A DNA stretch of 64,000 bases. It comes from Amoeboaphelidium protococcarum. Lineage: Eukaryota > Aphelidiomycota > Aphelidea. The DNA is taken from positions 682,001 through 746,000 of the forward strand of contig JALECJ010000005.1 of assembly GCA_023515745.1 (NCBI GenBank). The letters are read 5' to 3'. The position numbers were made by a program, and so were the translations under genes. Of this stretch, positions 1 through 11,674 are shown in pieces. Each line of letters starts with the position of its first letter. Positions within the stretch are counted from its first letter, which is position 1. The notes beneath the pieces were generated by a model. The model saw only the letters and a program-made list of their open reading frames with translations, was not told the origin of the DNA and searched no databases.

Positions 1-3000
1 GTAATCACTCCTGTCCATCATTTGAAATAGCGGGTCTATTTTTTCGTTGTATGTTATTGACCAGCCGTGTTTCTTTAGCATTTTGACTAGGTATGTTATG
101 AAGTAGTTTTTATACGCCATTTTGATATCTGTGTTTGGGACGTGTAGAATGTCTGTTGGGAGTTGTATCTTTCCGGTCCAGTCCTTAACTACTGCTTAAA
201 GCAGCTTACCTTGTATTGACTCCTAGTTAATCCATGTAAGTACGTCTGTTACTGCTTTCTGTACTATCTTCGAGGCTATATTCATCATTTTGATTCCATA
301 TTCTTAGTGTTCTAGTACGTGATTTGGCACATTCCGAGGTAGTTGCCATCTCGATCTGATTGTTTTCCTTGCTATTGTCTCTAGTTTGAGCAGGCACTAG
401 TTCGATATTGGTATGAGTTATGTCACGTATTGTATCCTTGGTATTATGACTTGGTTGAACATTCTGACTGCGGTTTTGTTTGGTATAAGTTTTGTTGATA
501 GTTGGTTACATGCTAAAATTGTTGCCTGTTAGATTTTCTTTTCCACTGCTTTGTGGTTAGTACCCATTGTCATAGTGAGTCCGAGAATCTTTACGGTATC
601 GTTACGATTTTTGATATCATGTATTGGTTCTCCTTGAAGTTTAAATTCGATTCCTGTCTGTTATGCGATCGCCTTTGTGTTCTTCTAGTTAGTGTGGACG
701 TTGCTTTTATGTGCGCTTATTTTCATATGGTTCATTGTTAAGTAAGACGATATTATATCGAGCTGGTTCTATAGATCTTACAGTGATTCGCTGACTGGTG
801 TCGCATCGTCTGCAAATGCTGTTGTTTTGATACTTATTTCGTCGTTGTATCTGTATCCTGTGCATTCTCGCTCTATCCTACAGAGCATGGCGTCGTAAAA
901 TATAGTCCATAGTATCGGGCTTATTATATCTCCTTGTGGGAGTCCCCTTCCTGGTGTAAATGGTTTCGAGAATCCTTGCGGTGTTTTGACTTATATTTGC
1001 CGTTGAGTCATCATGTTCATTATAAAATTGATTGCTTTCTATGGTAATTTAATTCTGTGTATCGCTTTTAGCAGTCCATCCTTTGACAGGGTGTCGTAAG
1101 CTTTTTACACATCTATTTATGCTATTGCTATGAGCTTCTTCCGTAAGTTCGCGTCATCGGTGAGGAGTCGCAGTGTCATTAAAGAATCTGCAGTGCTTTT
1201 TCCTGTTCTGAATCCGTTATTATGCCCTCTTAGGATGTCGTGGTTATCAAAGGTCTTTGTAAGTCTCGCTGTAAAGATTGCGGAGTATAGTTTTTTAAAG
1301 GACTCCAGTAGTGTTATTGGTCTCATTTTTGATAGGTTACCATTATGGTCTTTTACTTTTGGAAGCAGTATCATTGTTCCCAGTTGGTCTCCTTTAGGTA
1401 TTTCTCCTGTTTACAAGATCGTATTGATTAAGTCGCGCATATATTCTAGGACGTCCTGCTCGTCTATCAGTTACAGAATCTCGTTTGATATTCGCGATGG
1501 TCCTGGAGTCTTGCCCTTGGGGAGTAGTTTGATCCTCTCTTTTAGTTCTTCTATCGACACGTCGTCCATGAGATGTTCGTACCATGCCTACTAAATATAT
1601 TCTTTTGGTGTCATTTCCTCTCTCCATTACTCGTTTATTTCCACGGTTTCCGGCGTGTAATCATTTAAGTCTGCGTTTCCCATTAGCGAGATCTGGAAGT
1701 CTCTAGCCTTTTCGCTAACTTTTACGGGATCGGTGATTATTTCTTTTGATTCTTGGTCAACTATGTAGTGTAGCCCGTCAAATTAAATTCTTTTACCGAA
1801 CGTTGCATTAATTTGATTTTTCTGATTCTTTTCATATTCCATTTGCCATTTGAGTCTTTATTTCTTTAATGCTTTCCTTGCTTGCTCCGCACATTCTTAT
1901 AGAATCTTTTCGGCCACTAGATTTAGTAAAGCCTTGTGGCTGTGGCCACTTGTTTCAACGCGATGTTTCTGAAACCAATGTTGTATTTTGTTTAATTAAT
2001 GAGTGGCGAGGGGAACTTACTCTTTCAATTGGAACAACATAGCTTTAATCTCAATCATGTCTGCTCTTACATTTGGGCGTCTTTTGACGCGAATCCTGCC
2101 CTCTCCGCTTTCATCGACGTGCAAGAACATATTATTGTGCTCTATCGCGTACCATAGGGCTTAGTTAAGGTGTTTGTATCTATCGTTTAAGTCTCCAAGT
2201 TGTTAGTTTGCCGTCAATTGTTATAGTTTGGCTTTTATATCTTGATTAAATTTGGTTCTGTTGGCATTGTATTCTTCGTTCTCTTGGATGAGAATCCTTT
2301 TTTATGTTTTCTTTTGTAGTTTGATTAAATTTCTCTGATAATCGGCTTTGAGCGTCAAGGTAATCCCCTTGTGGTGTGAGCTTTCCAGAGGTATCATGTC
2401 TGTAATATCCGTGTATTCTGTTTAACGGATTACTTTTTCACTTACTAGAAAGTAGTCGAGTCTTGCTTTAGATGTAGAGCCTTCTTTTTGCCCCACTTCG
2501 TGTGTGTATTGTTTTTCGAGAGGATTCTGGATTCTCCACACGTCGTGCAATTGCTTTTATTGAAGTCCTGGTCTTGTGAGGAGTCGGATCAAGTCTCCAT
2601 TGTTTCTCGTTACTGGCTTGTATTCTTCTCCGTCTTATCTAGTGCTGATCCTATCATCTTTCCTGTCCATCACGTAGTTCCAATCGCCGCCAAAGATGAT
2701 CATATCGCATCGCTAGGATTCTTCAGAGAATATGTCTTTCATTCTTTCGAAGAGGATTGTACGTAGAGGTTTATTATCGTTATTGGAACTGACTGGGTAA
2801 TAAAAAGCCCCGATCAAATACTTCTTGTTTTCTCTATAGAATTTTACTATGGTCGCCATACCGGGTATTTTAATTGCACCTTGATAATAAGGCTACCACG
2901 ATTTGTGGTAGAGGATTGCAGTTCCTTTGCCGGTTAATCGGTCTAATTCGTTTTCGCCGTCTGATACTACGTTGTAATAATCACTTAAGTTAACCGTCTT

Positions 3001-3414
3001 CGATTTATTACAGTCGAGGTTCCACCATTTGTATAATTAAGTCTACGCGTTGGTCCATGTTTCGGACATCAGAAAGAAACCTATTGGGTGTCCTGTTTCC
3101 ATCGCGTTTATAAGCTCTTCATCGATACATTTGAGTTTGAATGCAATTTCTTCACTTCCTAGGCATCTTATGCTCCCCATATTCTGGTGTTTTACTATGA
3201 GTTTTGTGTTTGCTCCGACCGAATCTGCTAAATTTTCACGTTCGTTTCTGGATAAATCTGTTTGATCAATAACTAAGCTTGGTGTTTGCGAAGCTCTATT
3301 TTACGCGTTCTGGCTTATTTCGGATTGAGAAAACTCTGTATTTTCGTCGAAGCTATTACTTATTTCCTTCACCTATTAATCCCTATTCTGAGTCTCCGGT
3401 TCTTACTCACTCAT
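1..3414 (-). CDS. LINE ORF2: endonuclease and reverse transcriptase (partial)
   Basis: ORF2 nicks target DNA and copies the element RNA by target-primed reverse transcription. The visible 1138 codons hold an N-terminal AP-type endonuclease: MSETW near residue 117, FGGDWN near 241, the RLDYFLVS block near 316, and SSHHKG near 345, matching the catalytic Glu, Asp/Asn and final His positions of this family. The reverse transcriptase follows: KTPGPSRI before the fingers, then LPQGDIISP near 825 and the active-site FADD near 866. The ATG overlaps the ORF1 stop (ATGAGTGA). The C-terminus runs off the window. The codons are full of TAA/TAG, read here as Gln. The family call is secure; intactness was only spot-checked. 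Confidence 0.9.
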
Positions 3415-4642
3415 TATTTGCTCGCTTCTCTTCGGTCTCTTGGTTCTCAACTTGCATCTGACTACTCAGAGGGGATAATTCCTTGATGATAGGCTATTCA
3501 GCATTTTCTGCCGGAAATAGGACACGAGCCGTTTGAGTTCCTTCAACTGACTCCTTATCCAGCTTACGATGCGTATCCAAGTCATGCTTCTTTCCGTTTG
3601 GCACACGTTTGCTATTCAGATCCGTTTTTGTGACTTTGTACACCGGTTCATTGTGGAAAGTGCCACGCTTAAACATCCTTTCGCATATCTCAGCTTTAGA
3701 CTTGTCCGCGAATAGACTTCTAACCAGATACTTATATTCACTTCCCCTGAAGTATTGCACATAATCAGGCTTACATCTCATTTTTTCTAACTTCTTGGTC
3801 ACAAGCTCTGTTGTCATTGTCCCATCGAATTCTTTCACCGCAAAGTCCACGGAGTATCTGCACTCCTTAATTGCGTCCTTTACGAAACAGGTATTACCGT
3901 TCTCTGAATGATTAAATTTAAAGACTTTCTTTTTCATCAGCTGTCCTGCATTCTCTTGGGATGTGAAGACGATGGCGGAGTAGGTTTTAACTTCCTCTTT
4001 ACATATCCACACCGCATCTTGTGCATTTGTTGCTTTAAACTTCTCTTCACCGTTCAGAACACCTGCTATTGCTTGTTTAATTTGGCTCACTTCAATATCC
4101 TATGGAATCCATAGAACTACCTTTCTTTCAAATTTCTATTTATCTAGTCTACTAGTCTTGTCTGCATTTGAACTGACTTAAGATGTCCCTTCATCGCTGT
4201 CTGGTTCCACCGGTTTTTGACGCTTGTTTGCTTGACGTTCCATTGGTGAGGATAGTTGGTGTCTTTGGATCTTCTAATCCTACACCTTGTTCAAGTTTGA
4301 GTTCTCCTGCATGGACTTCTTTGCTTCTCTTTCTGCTTCCTGTTTGTCTAAGTCTTCTAGTATATTCGTTACTGGGTTCATTGCTGAGTGTCTCTGTTAT
4401 GAGTGGATAAGGGGCTGTTGCTCCTATGAGAGTTTCCTCTTCGCTTGGCTTTTTGAACAGGGTGGCTTTACAGGCCGATCGGTTTAATTCATTTATTATC
4501 GGTTTGCTTCGGATCTGATTTTTTATGTATCAGGAGCATCTTATAAGCTCGTAGTCTTTAACTCAATAAAGACGTCTTATAGAACTGCTGTACTCAGAAA
4601 AGAAGTGGTGTTTTATAGATGTGATATGGTCTTAAGGGCCAT
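3407..4642 (-). CDS. LINE ORF1 protein
   Basis: 411 codons from the first ATG after an upstream TGA, ending in TGA 8 nt inside ORF2. The first 170 residues are Gln/Ser/Lys-rich and polar, with a charged stretch (DKQEAEREAKKS) that could form a short coiled coil and a basic patch (KRQK). The second half is more globular, beginning VVLWIPQDIEVSQIKQAI, and could be an RNA-binding fold, but I cannot name the domain. By position it should coat the element RNA. Other in-frame ATGs (4492, 4381, 4312, 4243) could be the true start. The ORF1 assignment rests on context rather than on a recognised motif. Confidence 0.7.
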
Positions 4643-4784
4643 ACCATACTTTAGTATTGTTACTTATTGTTTTATCAGTGAAAATTAAGTAATCGAACAT
4701 CCATCCAATCACACATGATGGTCCACGCATTACAAAATTTTTCTCCTTTTGTTTACTTTGCAATGTGGCTGACATTTTACGAAA

Positions 4785-5306
4785 ATGGCAAAGCACTCTA
4801 AAGAAATTTAAGACAATGATAAAATCTATTTCGATGCATAAGGCGTAGATGGGATAATTTATTTTACGCGTGCTGAATTGAAAAAGGCGGGTGTCACCAC
4901 TCTTCAATACTTTGTGGAGTACATGTAAAGTCCGAATTGCAACCTTTATCCAGTGTACAAGAACAGCCTTATCGTTTAGTTATTTTATAGAAATAAAGAA
5001 GGCTAATGGGAAATGTATCCTTGGACTTCAAGTATTTATAATTTGTTTGGAAACTCTGCTTCGACGCCACATCGCTTGGTCGTGCCGCGGAAGCCTCAGT
5101 TGTCAAATTGGTTTGAACAAAGATTGATAGATTATGAGGCTTGGCTGGGGCGTTATTCCACAGGCCACGTCAAAGCTGAGGATATTAATCGCTCGGTAGC
5201 CCCTCTTGAAGCCGATGCTGGCTCCGTTACTGAAATGGATATAAATCAAGAAATAAATTCATCTGGTGCTGTGAAGAGACGACTAACGCGTCATGCTGAT
5301 AAATGA
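4785..5306 (+). CDS. Hypothetical small protein, two exons
   Basis: Not recognised. Exon 1 (4785-4924) reads MAKHSKEIQDN and continues to the Tyr-rich segment TTLQYFVEY. The intron runs from GTAAAG to TTATAG (4925-4990). Exon 2 (4991-5306) continues in frame and ends in TGA. The product is 151 residues: a compact N-terminal half rich in aromatic residues, then WFEQRLIDYEAWLGRY, then a polar acidic tail ending in RRLTRHADK. Two in-frame TAA codons read as Gln. The good codon use, the clean splice and the absence of TGA support a real gene. It lies between the LINE 5' end and the peptidase gene. No function is proposed. Confidence 0.6.
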
Positions 5307-5536
5307 ACTGGTGATTTGATGAATTGCATTTGTATAATATAAAAGTCAGATACTGTTTGTTCTTATATTCTGAATATTCGATTTGCAGCCCGGTCGGTCT
5401 TGTTATAGTTTCAGCCTAAACGCAAACTCCACCGAATTTCGCTTCGCTCAATCTCCGCTCTTGCTTGTCTTCTCTCTTTCATTGATTGAGCTCTCCATTA
5501 CCGGTGGTGTTTCAATAAAGAAACGACTACAACTAT

Positions 5537-7713
5537 ATGGACGCGTTTTAGTAATTGTTCAAGTTCCCTTATATCAATGGTGCTCATATCGTATCCACTG
5601 ACACCAATAATGACAATGTATGCATAAGTGTCGATGCTCAAGTCAGATGCTTGTAGCAGAACAAGAAGCTTCAGGTATGATTTAACTCTGTGTCTCGTTG
5701 CAAATATGCTTATCTTGTACAATTTGAGTTCTAAACTATGTGTAGCTTACATCTCAAGTACAAGTTCCCACTTTAGATTGTCAAGTATCCAAGGTACCGT
5801 TGAATTTGAATCAAGTGTCTTCGGATCTCGTATGCTAGACATGGTCTCCATCCAGAAAGATGCGTTGTGTGTTAAAAGAGACCTCCATTAATACTACTAC
5901 CAATGGTGGTAAGAAGCGATTTGTTGAGTTGTGGACAATTGATGGACACCTTCAGCGTTGTATTGAGGTGACTGCTAACCACGGCCCATTTTCTGGTGAT
6001 TCAACTTTTGGTGGTTATGTTGCATGGAATAGGGAGGAGAATAGAATAGCGTATGTTGCAGAACGTCTTAGTTCTCCTCCATCCAGCAGTTAAGAGTCAG
6101 GTGGAAATGAGAACAGTGTAGAGGATTATCTGAAAAAGTACTAGTACAAGCAAGATTGGGGAGAGAAATTTGATGGCAAAAGTGATTTTGTTATTCTCGT
6201 GATTGACTTGACCTTTAAAGTGGATGCTGATAGTGTGAAAGTATTGTTAGGACTTGATAAAACTGCTGGTTAACCGTAATTTGGTCGCGATGATACGTTA
6301 ATTTTCAGAACGGTGTAATGCAATAACTACAAGTACGGAATTGTGTATTGTCATAATAGACCAGGTGCATTGTGGTCCATTGATAGAAAGTACTACTTGG
6401 AGAATTAGCAAGATGGCAATGTGAAATGTTTGTCTACTGGTGTGCCAAATGCCAGATCTGTTCGTGTTGCGCCTTCTCAGGAGTACAGTCTGTACTTGAG
6501 TAATTAGATTGGTGGTGGTCATTTCGGTGCGTGTCAGTTGATTAAACACAATTTCTCTACTGGTATTAACACTGTCATTGTTGATGTTGTATAAGATTCA
6601 AAGTCTGTTCAAGATTTCCCTGGTCTCTATACTGAATCTCTTCCATTAAATTGTTTTCTTAGTGATAATTTGATGTTGGTTAATACTCAATGGAGAGCCT
6701 GTAGACAAGTTGTCCTAATTAACATTTAGAATGGCTCTGTGACGCCTTTATTTCCTCAGCTCTTGAATGCAAGATCTTCCGTAGTGTTGGATTTGTGTGG
6801 AAATGTGGCTATTGTGTAATTCTTTGACTGTGTATCACCGAATGATTTAAGTATTGTCAGATTCAGTCCGGATGGAAGTATTAAATCAACTATGATTTTG
6901 GAGCATTCGTTGACTTTGAAGAGTTTAACGAGCTGTAAATTGCCTGCTGTCAAGTTTGTAGTTTAATCATATTCTGAGAGAGCTCACTAATTGGAAACTA
7001 TATACATGTATTAATATGGAGCTGATCGTCCTTGTATCATTTACCCACATGGTGGTCCAAATAGTGCATTTGCTATAGATTTCAACTTGTTTGCGTATGG
7101 CTTCTGTCTGATGGGATTTAATGTTGCAATGGTCAACTACACCGGTAGTGTGGGTTATGGATAGGCACACGTCGATAAACTTTTGGGGAGAATTGGAGAG
7201 TTGGATATTGGTGATGTACATTATGTTAGCACAAAGTTATCTTCTTCGAAATGCTATGTCTTTGGAGGATCTCATGGTGGGTTTATTGGTGGTCATCTAA
7301 TGGGCCAGTTTCCTGATTTTTACAGCGCCGCCGTTCTACGCAATCCTGTGCTGAATGTAGCCACAAATCTTGTCTAATCAGACATACCAGATTGGTCTTA
7401 TCTGTAAGGTGGTCTGGATTATCGGTATTAACATCCTACTGGACCCAGTCCTACTCCGGAGCAGTATAAACACTTATATGAGAGATCGCCAGTTTATACT
7501 ATACACAAAGTGAAGAGACCGATAATGTTCCTACTTGGATCTAAGGATAGACGCGTTCCCAACTATGAAGGTCTGAATTGGTATCATTACTTGAAAGGTC
7601 AATAGGATAGTAAGGTAAAATGTCTCGTCTTTCCGGAGGATAATCACTCTCTGGACTCTGTCGATGCTGAGTGGACTTGCTTTCATGCAACCGTTCGTTT
7701 CTTCTAACGTTGA
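5537..7713 (+). CDS. APEH: Acylaminoacyl-peptidase (acylpeptide hydrolase)
   Basis: Cytosolic serine peptidase of family S9C that removes N-acylated amino acids from blocked peptides. The C-terminal alpha/beta-hydrolase domain shows PHGGPNSAF, NYTGSVGYGQ, the nucleophile elbow GGSHGGF, SDIPDWSYLQGG, the Asp loop GSKDRRVP and the catalytic His in EDNHSLD. Upstream beta-propeller segments align with mammalian APEH (FGGYVAWNREENRIAYVAE, QDWGEKF). The likely start is ATG at 5537 (MDAFQQLFKFPYING), with exon 1 ending near 5674 at CAG/GTATGA. An in-phase second exon would begin at 5794; the TAG at 5774-5776 gives the wrong phase, so this junction is unresolved. Over 15 TAA/TAG codons read as Gln. 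The C-terminus ends FFQR then TGA. Confidence 0.93.
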
Positions 7714-7890
7714 AATAATAGTCAAAGCCTTTTGTCCACTATGCTAATTTTAAGATTTAGCTATTACAATATTTTTAATGACTGAAGTTATTGAACTTGT
7801 GTACTGTCTGCGGGTTAGTCAAAAGGTTGTAACTATTTTTCGATTTTTTCGTTGTACTTCACATTGAACAATCGCGCGTCATCTTCTTAA

Positions 7891-7963
7891 CTTGCGATCA
7901 GTGGCCCGCTTTAAGCATAGGTCGGAGCATTTGAGTATGCTGGATTCACACCATATGGAAATT
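7891..7963 (+). pseudogene. Fragment similar to the unknown gene at 14.9-15.8 kb
   Basis: This stretch closely matches, by eye, the minus strand at 15215-15283. In the shared frame it encodes GAFEYAGFTPYGNS, against GAFEYSGFTPSGNY in the other copy, with a similar 10 to 12 residues just before it. Both reading frames share TAG in the same region. The similarity fades within tens of bases on either side, and the frame here is closed by TGA about 80 nt further on. I read it as a relic or an exon of a second family member. A different frame of the same DNA contributes to the hypothetical ORF starting at 7937. Confidence 0.45.
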
Positions 7964-8332
7964 CATTTAGTAGACCGTGGTCGCTGTGGAGTCAGTGTGG
8001 AGACTCGCAACTGCTCCTATCGCCCATAGAAAAGAATTGATGAAGGATTTTATTATAAAGAATCAGGAGTTAGTGGCAGTGATAAAGTCCTTGGTCAGCC
8101 TGAAGTAACCAAGGCTTGCTATCATATCCTAAAGAATGAGGATTCAAGACAGTGCATGAGTATGGATTCAGCATTCGGTAGTGATGGCGTCTGCCGTGTG
8201 TGCATTGGTTGGCAGTAGTCGTTTGAGAAGACATCAGTCGAATCGGAAAATCTGAGACGTAGGTACCAGGCGACTCAGGAGGAGTTGGATCATCGTGAAG
8301 AAGTGATCAAGGATTTATTGTGTGAGAAGTGA
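7937..8332 (+). CDS. Hypothetical Cys-containing protein
   Basis: 131 codons after the Met of MLDSHHMEIHL, ending DLLCEK then TGA. Not recognised. The middle has paired cysteines (CRVCIGW and scattered others), which could bind metal. The last 35 residues (SENLRRRYQATQEELDHREE) look like a short coiled coil. Two TAG codons read as Gln. The start overlaps the family fragment just upstream in another frame, so the true 5' end may be different or spliced. The 16-base string starting at the ATATCCTAAAGAATGA near 8133 recurs near 8341. Moderate-to-low confidence that this is a whole gene. Confidence 0.35.
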
Positions 8333-8568
8333 CATTTAAGATATCCTAAAGAATGAATGACAACAATCTTCTTTGCGAAAGTCTGTTGGCGTTGGTTGGT
8401 GGTGAAGAGTGCATGCTGGTCGACGTTTGCAGACAGACTCCTTCAAACCAGAAAGCTTTGAAAAGTCTGTGATGGGCATGTTGATAACGACTTCTGACAA
8501 ATATGTAACCAAGCTGGTTATATAGATGAAGATCGTTTACTACCGTCCATTGTGTGACGAAACTGCAA

Positions 8569-9290
8569 ATGTTCAGGCTAACGCAATTGCGCCCAATTTT
8601 GCGCGTTGGACATACATTAGAGTCAAGTGGCAAAGTGTAATATTTGGATGAAATAGTTTTCCATTTGAAATAGATGAATAAAAGACTGGAAGCCTTATCT
8701 GGTGGTATCGCTTTATCGAATGAGTAAGAGGTGACTTAAGCTGTGAAGAAGTACCTTCGTTGCAGTAGCTTCAATATCAAGGATATTAAAATGCCGCGCC
8801 TGTTGTAGATCCCGTTCGAAAACAACAAATATCTAAAAGCAGATGCTGACGGCATTATTTTAAGCGATGCCTATTTATGTCATAGAGTCGCAGTAAGCGA
8901 TTGGAATGTACTGTAGATGACACAGCATCTTCTAGACTAAAGCAGCGACGCGTGTATAAATACTGTGAAGAAAAACATAAGCAAATAGAATTTATTCTAG
9001 TAGTCAACTCAAATTTTATTAAAGAGTACATCGTCTTACTAACAAATATTGAAGTGAAATCTTAGGTGAGGATAGATGCTTTGGATCAGCTGGAGCGGAC
9101 TTGCAAAATTTTCGGTAATTACTACCATCTGCCGGTGCAGCCTTTTGTAGGCGGTCCATTGTTTCATCCTGATGTTGTTGAAGAAGCGCTCCGCCGCGGA
9201 ATTAATGTCGTTCAACTATCAGGTAAAAGATACCGCGTAATTGCCGCAGAAGAGCATCATGGTAGAGAGAAATTGGAATCCTCTGGCTGA
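8569..9290 (+). CDS. Hypothetical protein, two exons
   Basis: Not recognised. Exon 1 (8569-9025) reads MFRLTQLRPILRVGHTLE and continues through a polar helical region with the clear segment KADADGIILSDAYLCH. Read straight on, the frame hits TGA at 9055. A 50-bp intron (9026-9075, GTACAT to GATAG, with a TACTAAC branch-like box) restores the frame into exon 2, which carries HLPVQPFVGGPLFHPD and RRGINVVQLSGKRY, then TGA. The predicted protein has 223 residues. Exon 2 has strong coding character. The N-terminus is less certain and an earlier exon is possible, including the small ORF at 8353-8472. Confidence 0.5.
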
Positions 9291-9575
9291 TATGGCTGCT
9301 GTGTTGTTGTTGGATTATTGGCACATTAACGGAACTTGCATTTTAGATTATAAAGATTACTGATTGCGCTTGTGATTAAAATTGCATCTTATTTATACAT
9401 CGCATTGTTTTATAAGCTTGCTACTGTACATTACAGCATTCCTCCTTCATCTTTGTGTTCCTTTGATTGTGCGACGTTGAATTTGCCGGAAAATTCTTTC
9501 TTGATTTCGATCAGAATTTTAATTACGACAATCTACTTCTTTATAATTAGTAATTGCATTTGTATAACTTGCAAT

Positions 9576-10184
9576 ATGAAAATTTTCTCTATAGTAATTG
9601 TGCGGATCGACTCTAAGCCTGGTAAAATTGTAGTTGGTGAGTATGAGCTGTCCTAGTTTTCTTATTTCCAGCGGGGGTCTATCTAAGAGTTTATGAATTT
9701 CTTCTCTCGCACACTGGCAGAGAAGACACCCAATCCTGGAGATCGATAGTCAGTGGAGAATTAAGAGTATATTGGTCACATTCATACAAGACGTCAGGAT
9801 CTTAGTGCAGTGCTCATTGCTGATAAAGAGTATCCTCGCCGTGTGGCTTTCGCTGTGCTTAATGAGGCTCTCGATCAATTTCTTCGTTAGTGTCCCGATG
9901 CTCAACAATGGACTGGTGCATCTGCATCTGTCCAATCATTTCTAAATAACACTCTGAAGCAACTCATGGCAAAGTATTAAAATCCTGCTCAAGCTGATAG
10001 TCTTTTACGCGTCTAGAAAGAGTTGGATGAGACCAAGATTGTGATGCACAAAACTATCGAGTCTGTGCTTGAGCGTGGTGATCGCCTCGAAGATCTTGTG
10101 GCCAAGAGCGATGAACTCAGCACAGCCAGCAAGACTTTCTATAAGACTGCTAAGAAGACTAACTCTTGCTGTCATCTCATGTGA
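9576..10184 (+). CDS. YKT6: R-SNARE YKT6
   Basis: Lipid-anchored SNARE acting in ER-Golgi, endosomal and vacuolar fusion. 202 residues in one exon, close to the usual 198. The N-terminal longin domain opens [16 protein letters not shown] and includes [12 protein letters not shown] and [11 protein letters not shown]. The SNARE motif follows ([23 protein letters not shown]) with the central Arg at the zero layer. The protein ends KTNSCCHLM then TGA, so the last four residues form a farnesylation CAAX box with the palmitoylatable Cys beside it. Seven or so TAA/TAG codons fall at Gln positions, for example in the longin domain. The preceding 285 bp hold no clear gene. Confidence 0.96.
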
Positions 10185-10580
10185 TGGCATTCTGATTTAA
10201 CCGTGTCTTGGTATTGAAATACAGCTGCTTTGATTTTATAGTTGGGATTAGATTGTTTCGCTTTTTTTAATGGCTCAATAATGATAACAGTCTATCATAA
10301 ACCACCTTTGATTCAGGAGCTATATAATCGCTGAATCTATCGACAATGATTTCTTCATCAATTTACAGCGAACTTTTACGAGAACTTATTCTATCCCAGC
10401 GCAAAGCTGCAAAGACCGAGCGGTCACATTAGTACAAATAACGATCTGTGAAAGGGCGCGTACGTTCGTTGAGATCTCAAACATTCATTCGCCTTTAATT
10501 TATCTTTGCGTACGTTCAGAGACTTAACAAAGACAAGTAGTGTAACTTAGAATATTCAATTATCTAATCCTTATAACGAT
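10185..10580 (+). other. Intergenic region between YKT6 and TPI
   Basis: About 396 bp with no convincing ORF on either strand. It holds the YKT6 3' end and the TPI promoter. Two similar GCGTACGTTC strings sit near 10459 and 10506, about 47 bp apart, and could be a promoter element, but nothing else supports that. Confidence 0.4.
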
Positions 10581-11465
<885 letters not shown>

Positions 11466-11674
11466 TAATTGATATCTACTTGAGGCTTTGACTTTTGTTA
11501 TACATGAAATAAAAATGACATTGTAGTGACTTTGTCCCGATGGAAGGTTGAATCTTTTATTTTCAGATTTTGTGTTTCTCTCATTCAATCTCTTTTAATT
11601 CGTTGTTATTTCATCTTTGGTGTGATTTAAATCAATTTTAGAACGCCAGATATCCCAAGAAGTCACAAGGTATA

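Larger units (their letters stand above)
1..4642 (-). mobile_element. Non-LTR (LINE) retrotransposon, 3' end outside window
   Basis: Two long minus-strand ORFs in the classic LINE order: a small basic ORF1 followed by an ORF2 with an apurinic-type endonuclease and a reverse transcriptase. Both remain open only if TAA and TAG are read as Gln, so the element uses the host code and is long resident. No in-frame TGA was noticed in either ORF, so the copy may be intact over the visible part. The 5' end of the element cannot be fixed, because I found no target-site duplication; it must lie before the plus-strand gene that starts near 4785. Confidence 0.9.

Noticed and set aside
1130-1594. 154-codon plus-strand ORF
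   Set aside because: It is antisense to the conserved reverse-transcriptase frame, which has the recognised motifs.
1394-1627. 77-codon minus-strand ORF MERGNDTKRIY
   Set aside because: Out of frame with ORF2; the ORF2 frame through the same bases reads KTPGPSRISNEIL, a normal LINE motif.
5383-5601. ORF MQPGRSCYSFSL before APEH
   Set aside because: Ends in TGA in a frame that cannot join the peptidase; the overlapping frame from 5537 fits the N-terminus better.
8353-8472. 39-residue ORF MNDNNLLCESLL
   Set aside because: May be a 5' exon of the 8569 gene, but no in-phase splice that avoids TGA could be found; too short alone.
8877-9290. 137-codon ORF MSQSRSKRLEC reading through 9026-9075 unspliced
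   Set aside because: Its first half is a shadow of the better frame with KADADGIILSDAYLCH; splicing explains both halves.
9372-9656. 94-codon ORF MIKIASYLYIAL
   Set aside because: AT-driven hydrophobic composition, and it overlaps the YKT6 start in another frame.
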